DNA from: Branchiostoma floridae
Lineage: Eukaryota; Chordata; Leptocardii; Amphioxiformes; Branchiostomatidae
Length of the DNA: 64,000 bases
Assembly (NCBI RefSeq): GCF_000003815.2
Contig: NC_049982.1
Coordinates: 21,935,767 to 21,999,766 of the forward strand
Direction: 5' to 3'
Each line of letters begins with the position of its first letter. The stretch's first letter is position 1. The notes beneath the pieces are model-generated. The model did no database searches and was not told where the DNA came from. It saw only the letters and a program-made list of their open reading frames with translations. Shown in pieces: positions 37,701 through 49,900 of this stretch. Made by a program: the position numbers and the translations under genes.

Positions 37701-38821
37701 GAAGCGATGGCATACAGGATCACAGAGCTGGAGGCCCTGTTGGAGAAACAGAGGAAGTGAGTTGACTCAATATGGGAAATATAGAACAATCATCTCATTC
37801 ATACATTCTTCCCTGGCCCTGTAACGCTAGTTCACCTTTATCCGTAGGGTAACCTTTATCCGTTCTCTTTGTTCTACAATGTATTTAGGGAAATTAAGTT
37901 TACAGATGATAGTTTCAAACTGTAACATTTTTAGAATAGTACAATTTGAAACTACCGTCCATCGACTTGATATCCCTGGATACTCTGTTTAGCAACAAAA
38001 CAGATATAGGTTACCCAACGGATAAAGGTGAACTAACGTTACAAGTATCTGTGGCATCACTACAAATCCTGGCTCATTTGTTGGTATCTCAATTTCAAGT
38101 TCGCTATTGCCATTGTCACAAACTTTTGAAAGAATAAATTGGGTTGGTCATGTTAACTTTTAAATTTTGCTTTCCTTGTTTGGTTGGTATCACCTGTTGC
38201 TTTTACTGTATCCTATTGTAATTACAAATTTTATTGCTTGTTTTTTTTTTGCCCTTTATAACTGTTCAACAAAACATTTGAATGTGTCAGAATGAGCATC
38301 AGTAACTTGATTGCATTATGTATCACCCTACAGTGAAAATGATGTGCTCACAGCCAGGCTACAACTGATGCTGTCTGATGACACGGTAGAGCAAGAGAAC
38401 TCTTTCCTGCATGAGTGCTTCCTGGCCCGCTGTGCTTCACTCACCGATGATGAGGAAGAGAGGCAGACAGCTTACATAGAACAAGACGGCCCTTTCCTGC
38501 CCGAGTGCTTCCTGGCCCACACTGCTTCGCACAGCAATGACGAGGAGGGAGACAAACTTGACATGAACGTTACCCAGATCAACAACGTGAGCCCACGAGA
38601 GAAGAGTAGGAGATTTGTGAAATTATTTAGGAGTATGCTCTGCTGTTACAGCAGAAGTGTTGAAGAGGAAAGAACGTAATAGTCTATAATATATATTTGT
38701 ATGTCATTTTAACGATAGTATGACCTACTGGACAACAGTGGAGCCTTGCCAGGGGTCATGTTGTTTCACCACCACTTACATCAGCAGCAACAAGGACATT
38801 ACTGTCTACCAGCAGCTGTGA
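34762..38821 (+). CDS. Unrecognised coiled-coil protein gene, tandem copy 1
   Basis: Proposed exons: 34762-34812, 35147-35217, 35422-35463, 35832-35864, 36169-36240, 36381-36467, 37279-37311, 37658-37756, 38334-38675 or to the stop at 38679. The start MATLSKEDV is followed by PVPFPTLSRVREE. The inner exons encode heptad- and hendecad-like segments (QYQLVVADR, ICELEQEKNR, DLKMQVEMLK, ILELEFLLEEQ, RITELEALLEKQ). The last exon carries two degenerate copies of the FLPECFLA motif. From exon 3 onward every junction carries two bases. Exon 2 fits only if the donor is the weak GT at 35218; the stronger gtaagaa at 35208 would shift the frame. A 43-nt GT...AG segment (38676-38718) separates the apparent stop from a conserved tail ending at 38821. 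No known family is recognised; a coiled-coil scaffold-like protein is the most that can be said. Confidence 0.7.
37821..38042. mobile_element. MITE with about 35-bp inverted ends in a copy 1 intron
   Basis: The left end GTAACGCTAGTTCACCTTTA continues to GGGTAACCT. The right end mirrors it, with aggttaccc at its inner edge and ctaacgttac at its outer edge. The arms match over about 35 bp with a few differences, in a 222-bp element with no coding capacity. A related, more diverged copy lies in an intron of gene copy 2 (about 43631-43815). Confidence 0.7.
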
Positions 38822-39289
38822 ACTGTTCCAATGCTCTATAATGAATTGTGTATGATCTGAAAGCCAAATATATGCTGTCAAAGGGATAGTATGATAATAT
38901 ATTCCAATGTGTTTTCCAGAGGTCTTATTTGTAAACAATGAGAGATCTGACAAGACTTTTATCAAGAAATGAAAAATATGTATTATTTTGTATGGCCAAT
39001 TTTATCAAACATTTTTAACATGAGAGATGCTCTAATTTCGTCAAGCAAATTTATGTGATATTGTCTGTCAATGGCTGTGAAGGAGACATGCAGTCTGACA
39101 ATACATGTGTGTAGTGTGTACAAGGCTGTGCTGTATTCCTTGTTCTCAGCTTCATGACTGGTACAATTCTGACTAGTGTTTATCATATTTGATATAAAAA
39201 GCTATTTTCTCTGGAGGTGCCTTAAATGAAACAAAATGCGTCGGACTGCTGAAGTGTATTAGGAGCAAAAAAAAAGAGGAAAAAGGCCA

Positions 39290-40020
39290 AGAGAGTCTGC
39301 TATGGAGGCTAGGTTTTTTTGCACCTTGCCTAAAGTACCTCAGCCTGCCAAAAACAAAGCAAATTCATGAACCCCACAGCTGTTTGACTTATTCCCTTAC
39401 AAAGCTAGCAACAAAAATACCTGCAGAAGTTTCAAACTTACACCACTGACTCTCAGTCCCAGGAGCTATCCACTTCTCAAAAATAAGGAACCTAGTGCTT
39501 CCAGAAAATTTACCCTCATAATCCGAACCTCCACTGCAGTACCATATGTACCTGCTAGGAGGCCCACTAATAAACTTGGTCTTCCTCTTTGTGACCCCTA
39601 CCCATTCACTAAATATTATGTAGAATCATTTACAACTTGTTAAATTATGTTGTAACGTTACATCGGCAAACACGCACACATACACCGCTTTCTGGAGGAC
39701 CAACGGAAAATGCCAGGTGAACCACTTTTGACCTGGACCTTCCTTTTCACAACCGCTACAAAATATCATAAAGATCTATTCATCATCTTAGCGTCTCGAG
39801 TTATGTTTTCCATATTATTAACCAAATGTACAAAAATACAAAGCTCGCTGCAGTACCCTACGAAAATGCCATTTTAGAACTTGACTTTCCTTTTTACAGC
39901 CTCTACATACTACAAAATATCCATTCACAGTTTTTCGCATAGGAGGCATTTTTACATTCATTTTTAGACTCGGATGATTATGCAAGGACTTTTTTAATGT
40001 TTCGGACTGCTCCACTTAAC
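39290..40020. repeat. Probable dispersed repeats between copies 1 and 2
   Basis: Low-complexity, non-coding wording such as ttcctttttacagcctctac and ttcctttt-cacaaccgctac repeated in slightly different form. No ends or target duplications were found. No gene is visible from 38822 to the duplicated promoter block near 40630. Confidence 0.35.
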
Positions 40021-40629
40021 ACAGGGGTATTCCTGACAGTTATACAGAACAACACGCTGCCCGACTACTGCGCACGACATCTAACTTGTAATGGTTACAC
40101 CACGAATATAAACAACTAAAAACTGAATCTGCGGTACGTTGGTGGCATCGTTGTGCCATATGGCCTAGCGATTTAACAAAACTCTTGATGAATTTCGTTG
40201 ATAAAAAAACGAATCTTTTTTAATCTTTGTGTGTTTGTCGTCTTTTTAGTCATACACGTAATGCTTTTCATGATATTCCCATTATGACGAAAATGATGCA
40301 TACACGCCGCCAAAGTGGCACAGCTTCAGTGATATGCCCGCTAAACAAAAATACAGTTTCTAATCTTCGTAAATGGCACGTATGTACTAAAACTCATTCC
40401 GGTTTTAAATATGCCCGGAGCGCTATATTAAAACGTTTTGATTCTAGCCCAGGTGCATGTACCTCCATGTTGTAACGGTTTATCACTTTAAGGGCCCTTT
40501 TGTCTGCGATAATGCAAAAGTACGGATGTTAATTCAAGTGCATACACTTTTACATACCTCTACGTGGAAAGGATGGAAGAACAATCAATATTTTCTTGCC
40601 TTGGAGCAATGTTATCTGTATGGTGAAAT

Positions 40630-41885
40630 AGTCATCGGTGGGGAAGCGCCACCCAGCGGCATTCTCGATGGCGACAGCTGCAACACTGAGATGACGAATC
40701 AGCACCAAGGATATCGCCCATCTTTGCCTTTTCCGGGGTTGACGGCAGGTATCGATGTTTGGTTTTGTGTAAATTGAAAACGAATTGAAACGTAACAATG
40801 GTGCTCAATGACCCATCCAACGCAACGACTTATATTTCGTTATTTTATAATAGTTGAATGGGTTATAACGTTAGTCATATAGAGAGAGTATTTCTTTTTC
40901 TAGTCATACCGCGAGAGAAAGTAGTCCATTCCATGAACGCGGAGCGGCTTGACTATTTTGCAGACAGCTTGCTGTAATGAGGTGAATAAACCAAAACTCT
41001 ATTTTCTAGTTGATTTAACTACCCAGCCTTCTTGATGGGCCTGTTTTCAATATCGAATTGCCATATAATGCTGGGACGTAGTACCAAGTTTATTCACCGC
41101 CACAACCCGATTGTTATTCTTGTGGTCATCCATGGTACAGAACAGGAATGATGAAACGATTGTTGTGTTCAGAAAATGATAATATGTTCTTATGTGTACA
41201 AATGAATTGATCAAGTCAAGTAGATTATCTATGCCAGTTCACAAGTAACAGTCTAAAGGCTAAATAGGGGCTTATACCATAGAAATAAGTCCACGCATTA
41301 TTTGTTTTGAACAATTTCTTTTAGTTCTAACAGTGAAAATCCAGGGACATTCCTCCTTGCGTTCGATTTTCTTCCTGTTTACCCCGGTTGCCATGGACAC
41401 AGGTTCCACACAGATGACAAGTTCCAGTCCGTGAACTAGGTGGGAAAATTTGTTCTCTCTTTTTGAAACGATGAAAACGATCAAAATACTCGTAAAGTCA
41501 CCAGTTTATGTATAATTATACGTCTAGCTGTTGTGTACACGCAACAAATGTACTAAGAGCTCCAAAAAGCGCCTAAGTTTTGGCTAAATAAAGCAGAAAC
41601 AGGACCATGGCGCTGTTCGGGACTAGCTTTTCTTTTCAAGGTCAATTCAGCACTTGGTAGAAGGGAGTAAGTTTTGTTTGTAAATGTTGATATATCTGAT
41701 ATGTTGAAATATCTGCACGCCTATTAACGTATTGTTGCCGTGGATTAAATCGGAGACACTAGGATAACGATCTAACATAGTTTGATGTTTCCTACATTTT
41801 AGGTCTGACGTTCTGACAAGTCGAGAATTTGCGACGTTGGTTTCTGAATTCTGAAGTGAACGCGACTGTGTCGAAGTGAGGAAAG
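40630..41885 (+). promoter_or_regulatory. Duplicated upstream region of coiled-coil gene, copy 2
   Basis: Collinear with the upstream region of copies 1 and 3, including ggtggggaagcgccaccc at its start and aacgtattgttgccgtggat about 165 bp before the ATG. It is closer to copy 3 than to copy 1 by eye. Confidence 0.7.
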
Positions 41886-43897
41886 ATGACGACTGTGTCA
41901 AAGGAAGTGAGAAGTGTTAAGCGGTATATGAAGGTAAGTTGTCCTTTCCTTGTCGGTCATTTCCCAAATCATTCAACCAAAACGTTGGGAACACATGATG
42001 GATACCGATTCTTTTTTGCACCCCAGTTACACCCGATCGTTGCATTTATTTTCCTCTTACTTTGTCAATGACTATTCAGAGATTTCTGACAAGTTGACTC
42101 AGCTACATCAACTTTCATATATTTATATAGTTTACTCTTAATAATTCTATAATCATTCAACATGTTTACCTTTTGACTTTCTTTTCCTTACCCTTTGCTT
42201 TTCCTTGCTCTGCTGTGTTGTGTTTGTGTTCTTGTTCTCATTCCAGCCTGTTCCCTTTCCTACTCTCAGCAGAGTCAGGGAGGAGAAGCAGCAACCTCCT
42301 TTAGCCAGTAAGAAACGGTTTAGTCAGTTTTATGATATCTTTATGATGAAGATGATGATGTCAGAAGTAGCCGGTGTTCTCAACAATCAGAAAAGATGAA
42401 TGGGAAAGGGTGACCAAATCTTTACATTTCAGCCCACACCAAGATGTTTGCTACTGTTACTCAAGCAAATGGATAGAATGTTGAAACAGTCAGATGATAA
42501 TCCACACATTTTCTGTGCCAATTGGTGCACCTGTCATCAAGTCATACAAAAGTCCTTAGCTTCCTGTCTCACTGGAATTCTGCATTTCAACTTAACTGCC
42601 ATTTGAATTCAATTGCAACTGTGTGTAACCTCTGAGTAGAGACAACATCACCTAATTGTTTCTATCTGTTGTTCCAGCAGTCTGAGGAGAGATACATGTA
42701 CAGCTACAGTCCAGGAGAGCCTGTATGTTCTTCACAAGTAAGTACATGCAGATCCTAAGAACATGTAAGGTAGCTTGGAGGAAGGAGTTGCAGTTCTTTA
42801 GATGGGACGTTAAGTCAAAGTAGATCAAAATTAGGAACAGTAGAAATTGAGGACTTTGGACAGATCTATGTTTGGTCAGAATTGGGCACTGTTCATGTAC
42901 TATGAAAGGATAGAAGAAAATTTAGTACCTACATAGATATGGAATACTGTTCATTGTTGCTACTGTTTAGATTTGGCAATATTTTTACCACTCTTCATGT
43001 TGACTGTCCAATTGCAAGTTTACAATACTAGATGTATTACAGCTTCAGAATGGCTTTGCTTGAATTACATTTTGAATTGTGTTAGTGCCACATACTTTCC
43101 TTTGTCTGTTGACTAGACCCCAGTGATTTGTGGGATACCCATATGGTGTTTCTGTATCGAGTCCCATAATGCTATGTATATCAATCAATCATGGCTGGTT
43201 ATTCTTTGATTTCAGATTGTTTTGCAAGAAAAAGGAAGACGCCTCCCCGTTTAACAGGTAAGACCATGTAATAATGGTTTCTGTGTGGGGATTCGGTCAA
43301 CTCTAGATTTCTTTAGAGGTAAAAATTAGAATGTACAATGCATTCATAGGCCTTATATAGTCATCTCAGATGTGCTTTTTTCTCTCATTAAAGAATAGAG
43401 ATCACATGTACCTTTCAGAATATGTTCAGGATAAAGCTGGTGTGCTACATCGAATGGCGGTTATACAGGCTATATAGATACAGATATGTGTCATAGATAC
43501 AGATGTGTCAACTGGACCCAAATGCTCATATAACTCCAGTTCTTGTCTATCTAGTTATCAATGTTTCCATCTATTGCATGTAGAAACTTTCCTTGTCCTT
43601 GGTGCTGAATGAAAATCTGCTTTAACATATAACTCCAGTTCACCTTTATCTGCGGGTAACCTTTATTCCTTGTTTTAAAATCAGGGTATTCAAGGATATG
43701 AAGTGAATGGACAATGGATTCAATTTGCAATATTTATCCCAATATGGACTTGATTTCCTAAATCCCAGTTATACTATTAGGTTACCCAGCAGATAAAATA
43801 TGAAGTAACTTTACATGTGTGTATTTGCATCATCACGTGCTTGTGTGTGCGTGGGCAGAAATGTAACGTTATGTGTGTGCATGTAATCTTTATTACA

Positions 43898-43948
<51 letters not shown>

Positions 43949-46900
43949 TGTGTGTGTGCGTCAGCATGAGTCCGGCGGGCGGGGGGTTTGCATTTTCCAG
44001 CTCGTTTGAAAGCAAATAGACTAATCCTTCCTAATTTACAGGGAGGCTGCAGAGCTTCTAGAGCTGGCTCAAGAGTAAGTCAACAGATTACTTTAATTTC
44101 TTATTGCCTTATCAGCCAAAAGTCAAATACTTCACTGACAATGTAAAACTAAAATCTAGAAGAAGGTAACACACCAGCCTCGTAAGCATAAGGTGCTAGC
44201 TTATATATAGAGTGAGCATCAATCATACTTTATCATAAGAAAGTTGTGTTTGTAAAGTCATTGACAGAATTGATTGTTTGGAATTGTCTCCCCAAAACAG
44301 GCAAGCTGAAGCTGCTGAGGATGACCTGGTCAGGACGTCCTTCCATAATGCAGAACTGCAGATGCTGCTAACTGATGAGAAGCTGTGAGTCTTTAAGTCT
44401 TTATCATTTTCTGCTGTTTAATTTGTCTCTATCATTTTCTCTGTTTGATTTCTACCATGTATTTTATTCTGTTTCTTTTGTTGTTGGAAGTCCTTAGGCC
44501 AGGGACGGGCCCCTTGCTCCTCTCCGTCAAGTATTTCCAAGTTGATACATCTGATAACCAGTAAACATCCTGAACCTCCAGTGTTGATAAGATAGACCTT
44601 CTTGGAAACTTTTTTAATTTGCAGTTTTTAGAGTTGTGACTAGAATGGTATAATATTATGATCTGACACAATGAGCAATTTTGTATATTCACTACAATTT
44701 ATGTCAATGCACATTGTACATTTCATTATATCACAGACAAGCTGATGATGCAAAGGTCCAACACGAAAGGTATGAAGATGAATTTTTAACTCTTCAGTTT
44801 TGGTCCATCCTTTCAGATCTTGTTGTAATTGTAAGACACTTAATTTGTACCATACCAACATACCATAACATTTTGTGTCCATTGCAATAAATACTTGTAT
44901 TAAACCATATGATTTGTTCTCAAATACAGGGAGCTCTCTCAGGCCCATGCAGACTTAGAAATGTAAGTGGCTGTTTGACTTCTGCTCTAAACAAATTGTT
45001 GTAATCAAGAATGAATATATCAGGTATGGACAGATACATTAAACATTACAAAAGAAAACTCATTTTGCATAAGGTGATTTCTCCTGAAAAGAAATCAAAA
45101 GCAATTTTCAAAACCATTGGCTATTTTTGTGAAGAGACATCATAAACTAGAAAGGCAGACATTTGCTTAAGAGCAAATACAGCATATTTCAGCCATACCC
45201 CTTCCCACGCAACCTTGGACTGTTCCAAATCACCCCTGCGCAAAAATGGAACATCCTCTTAACAGTACATTATCCCCCAAAGTGGACTGGTATTGTGAAT
45301 TGATTCCAGGTAAAGGCAGAGCTTGCTTCTATTTTTCAGAAAATGACAATAATCACACCTTCCATTCAGAAAATTTTCATCATGACTGAAAATTGTTGAA
45401 TGACTTCATGTAATGTCATTAACAATTTTCAGTACGATAACTAGGTGTAAGTTTAAAAAAGTATAAGCTCCTTGTGATGTGGGTACATTTATTATTGCAG
45501 TGAACTTTTTTTATTCAAGTAGGGCATACGATTTAATAATTATCAAGCAGGTGCAGGTACTGTAGGAGCGTTTGTTTTCTTCAAGCTGTAAAACTGTTAA
45601 ACTGCTTTACTTTGTATGCAATCAGCCATCGAGCCTATTCTTATTTTAGTTTAACAACTCAGTCCTGCCAGACCCGGAAGATACGATTGAACCTTGTTCG
45701 AGGATTTATTTTCGTCTGTCTGGTCAGTCTGTTCATACCCTGGCGCTGAGAGTGTTTTATTGGGCTGAAACTCTGGCAGTTTAAAGTTACTTACAATTTA
45801 AATGTTCAAAGTTTATGTCAAACAACAACAGCACTAGGAACACATACATTTGCTCTGGAGAAAATACAGCAGTTTTTGCAAGTTCCAGTCCAGTGATAGA
45901 AATGTGGCCACTATAGACAGGTGGTCACTATAGAGAAAAATGCTGATCTATTGACTAGGAGCCATACGTTACATATGATTTCAGTACACTGATCATTAAT
46001 CATATAAACATTGCACAGGTAAGCCAATTGTTTAGATGTACAATTAAGTTCAAATAATTCTGAAGAGAAATATTGATGAGAAAATAATCATTCTCGCCAC
46101 TGTCTAACTTATAATTACGTATCAAAACTAAACGCAGATTTTCTAACTAACGCACCTTTCGCCGACTTCATCAAAGGACCGCCGGCTATCAATCAAACAC
46201 GGCTGTTGATTAGACTTAGAGTTTCAAACAGTCATGTGCTGTGTGCCAGTTGACAGCGAACTTCATGCTACGTGATGTTTTACATTGCTTGGACCTTCTT
46301 TCCTACAGCGGTGCTTCTACAAAATATTTAGACTGTAACACTGAGTCCCACATGTTTTATAGAATAGAATTTGACGCAGAACAGCGTTTTTTGCTGGGTA
46401 TTTTTTTTTAAACATGTCCGTGGGAATATCAGCGAGGCGGCGACGTAGGGATATCAGACCGTCAACAAAAGTCGCACGGCGGCTAACGGCGCAGCGAAGA
46501 TACTAGCGCTATAAATAAGCGCTTCAACTAAGGATGGCAACCCGTACAATATTTTTGTATACTGTTGAGCTAAGTAAAGTTTGTTGTTTATGAGGTTTTA
46601 GTTGTCTTTGAAGCTTAGACCCTAAATATTTTAAAGTCAAACTGCTGAAGAGAAGTAAGTGACTGCTACGATTATCGTAGATATGGCCCTAAAAAAACTA
46701 ATAAAAGAAGCCTTCTCAATAGTCTAAAATGCAAGAGCTTCCGGGGGGGCTTCGCCCACCTGGGTCCCCCCCCACAGTGGCCCTGCCCCTGGACCCCGCC
46801 AGGGACATTCGGCGGCCCCCGGACCCCTGTCCGACGCTTTGAAAAAATCCTGGCGAGAAGTCTGTACGGCCTGAGTCTTCAAGTTAACGTATTGTGTGGT

Positions 46901-49900
46901 CCCGCTTATGAATATTAATTAGCCTTCGCTTTCCTCTTCGCTGATTGGCTGAACCATTAATTGAATGAACTCTTCCTGCCGGCTAGACGCAGGTGCAGAT
47001 GTCGGCTCTGTGGGGTGAACGTCCGAAAGGTCATGGCATGGAGAACGAAAGAAAACCAATTTCCCCTAAAAAAAAGTGCTGTAATTAAGCCTTTTACAGT
47101 ACTTTATGCCAAAAATTTTACTTGGATCATTTTACCAACTATCTTATGCCTATCTATACCAAATGTTACTCATACCAGGGTACAGGGGTGCAAAATATAC
47201 CGTTATAAGACCGTCAACAACAGTCGCACGGAGCTAACAGCGAAGCGAAAATACCATCGCTAGCGTTTCAACTTCGGATAACAAGTTATAAGTACTGTTG
47301 AACTCAGTAACGTTAAAGTTTGTTTTTAGTTGCCTTTGACGGTTTGACCTGAAATAGTGTTACGCTAAACTCCTGAAGAGAAGTTAAGTGACTGCTGCGA
47401 TTATCATAGATATGCCCCTAAGAACTGATACAATATAAAGCCTTCTAAAATGCGAGAGCCTTAGGCGGGCTTCGCTCCCCCTGGCGGGAACACTGCTATA
47501 TATGGGATCATGAGGCCCCGCTTATGAATATTAATTAGCCTTTGGCCTCCTCTTCGCTGATTGGCTAGGTCTTTGATTCAATTAACTCTCCGGCTGACGC
47601 GCACAGGTGTGGCTCTGTACGGGGTCACGGAAGGTCACGTCAGGAGGCAAAAAGAAAACAAATTTCCCCTCAGAAAAGTGCCAAAATTAATCATTCTAAA
47701 GTTGTTTATGTCAAAATTTTTACTTGAATCTTGTTACCAAGTATCTAATGCCTATCTATACCAAATTTCAGGTCATTTAATTGTAATACCAGGGTACAGG
47801 AGCCAAAAGTGTCCTTTTTTGGTCAAAAATTGGCCAAAAATCGCAAAAATAAGCATTTTGTTGCACTTTACACCAAAAGTGTTATTGAATTTATATGAAG
47901 GGATTATCAAGGCACATCTGTGTCAAATTTCAGCTCATTCGGTTGCAATACCAAGGTAGAGGAGCCAAAAGTGTCCTTTTTTGGTCAAAAATTGGTCAAA
48001 AAATCGCAAAAATAAGCATTTTGTTGTACTGTACACCAAAAGTGTTATTGAATTTATATGGGGGCATTATCAAGGCACATCTCTGTCAAATTTCAGCTCA
48101 TTTGGTTGTAATACCAGGGTACAGGGGCCAAAAGTGTCCTTTTTTGGTCAAAAATTGGTCAAAAAATCGCAAAAATAAGCATTTTGTTGTACTGTACACC
48201 AAAAGTGTCATCGAATTTATATGGGAGCATTATCAAGGCACATCTCTGTCAAATTTCAGCTCATTTGGTTGTAATACCAGGGTACAGGGGCCAAAATATA
48301 CAGTTTTGGTCTAAAATTGACCAAAAAATCTCAATAAAATCATTTTAGAGGCAGATATGAAAAAAACTGAGGAAAAAGCATCAAGGTATTGGCCCATTCT
48401 ACCCCTGTGCCAAATTTCAGGTCATTCGGTCCAGGAACGGCGGAGATGAATCACTTTGAAGATTTGACAGGAGAAAGAAGAAAGAAAGAAAGAAACATTA
48501 CGAATACAATATATTTCACCATACTATGTATGGCTGAAATATAATGACATGGACTCAAGATTTGATTAGATGCATCTTCATCATTTCTATCTATTAGGGC
48601 CATCTGTGACCTACAGGAGGAAAAAAACAGGTTTGTAATATTATATTATTTTGACCACTTTCAGTACTTGTCAGTTTTGTTACTTGCAAAAAAATACTAG
48701 CAATTGTGCATCAACTTATCTTTTTTGAAAATTGCAGAAAAAATGAAAACTTTGTTTGCACTCACTCATTCTATCTTCAAAGAAGCACTGTTTTGTGAAT
48801 GTATTTGTTTGCTTTTGTTATCAATAAGTTTATGACGTATTGTAGTGCTGATACCTGTTTACTGTTCATAACCCCTGTACTGTCTATACCCCATTATCTT
48901 GTCTGTATAATCTGTTGCATCCTTACTCTTGTAGAGTCCTTACCCCAGTAACGTCCATGTCTCTGAAGTGCCAGACAGCGTACACCATTCAAATATATTC
49001 AGTGCTGTCTATAGCCCATTTGTACCCCCTGTGGTGTACAAACTGCCTACAGTCCATAGCCCCTTAAATGACCATTATTTATCCACTGTTACTCAGTAGC
49101 TTCCCCCAAAGTACTGTCTGTGCCCCCTTAACTGTCTGTACGTCCTTTAGTCTCCATAGCCAATTAAATGTCCTTCCCCTCTGTATTATCTGTACCCTGT
49201 TTAGTTTACATACTTGCTGTAGTGACCTGAAGAGGTCTCCTCTTATACTTCAAGTGTTCTTTTTGTATTAGCGGTATCTGTATTTGCACAATAGAAATGC
49301 TGTCTGTGCACCAGTTTATATTCCAATCTTTATTATCTACAACAGGAGTGCCCAGAAGCACATCCTGATAGATGACTTGAAGGCACAGGTTGCCATTCTA
49401 AAGACAGGAGGGTCCCGGTGAGTTATCTTCTGTGTCTTTTTGGCAACACCTCAGGGGCCAAAACACCTTTTATTCCATAACATAAAATATTCATATTTTT
49501 CATTTAGTTGCTTTAATGTAACAGCTTGGCTAAAGGTAGAATTATAGATAAGGTTACATTTGATGCTTTAATTATTTCCAGTTTCAGCAGTAGATATGAG
49601 GCCAGAGCCCACATCTCACCTGAAGAGGCAGAAGCGATGGCATACAGGATCGCAGAGCTGGAGGTCGTGTTAGAGGAACAGAGAAAGTGAGTTGACTCAA
49701 TATGTGGAATAAAGGACTATTATCTTGTCCATACATTCTTTCCTGGTCCTTTCTATGTATTCGTGGCTTCACTGCAAATCCAGGTTCACGTCTTGGTGTG
49801 CCTTGCACTAATTTCAATTTTGCTCTTGCAATTGTCATGTACTTTTGAATTGGGATGTTAACATTTAAGTTTGATTTCTTTGTGTTGTTGAGATTTGAAT

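Noticed and set aside
47561-48314. Overlapping open frames of 132 and 139 codons
   Set aside because: They translate the reverse-oriented satellite; the same peptide phrases repeat about every 54 residues, matching the monomer length.
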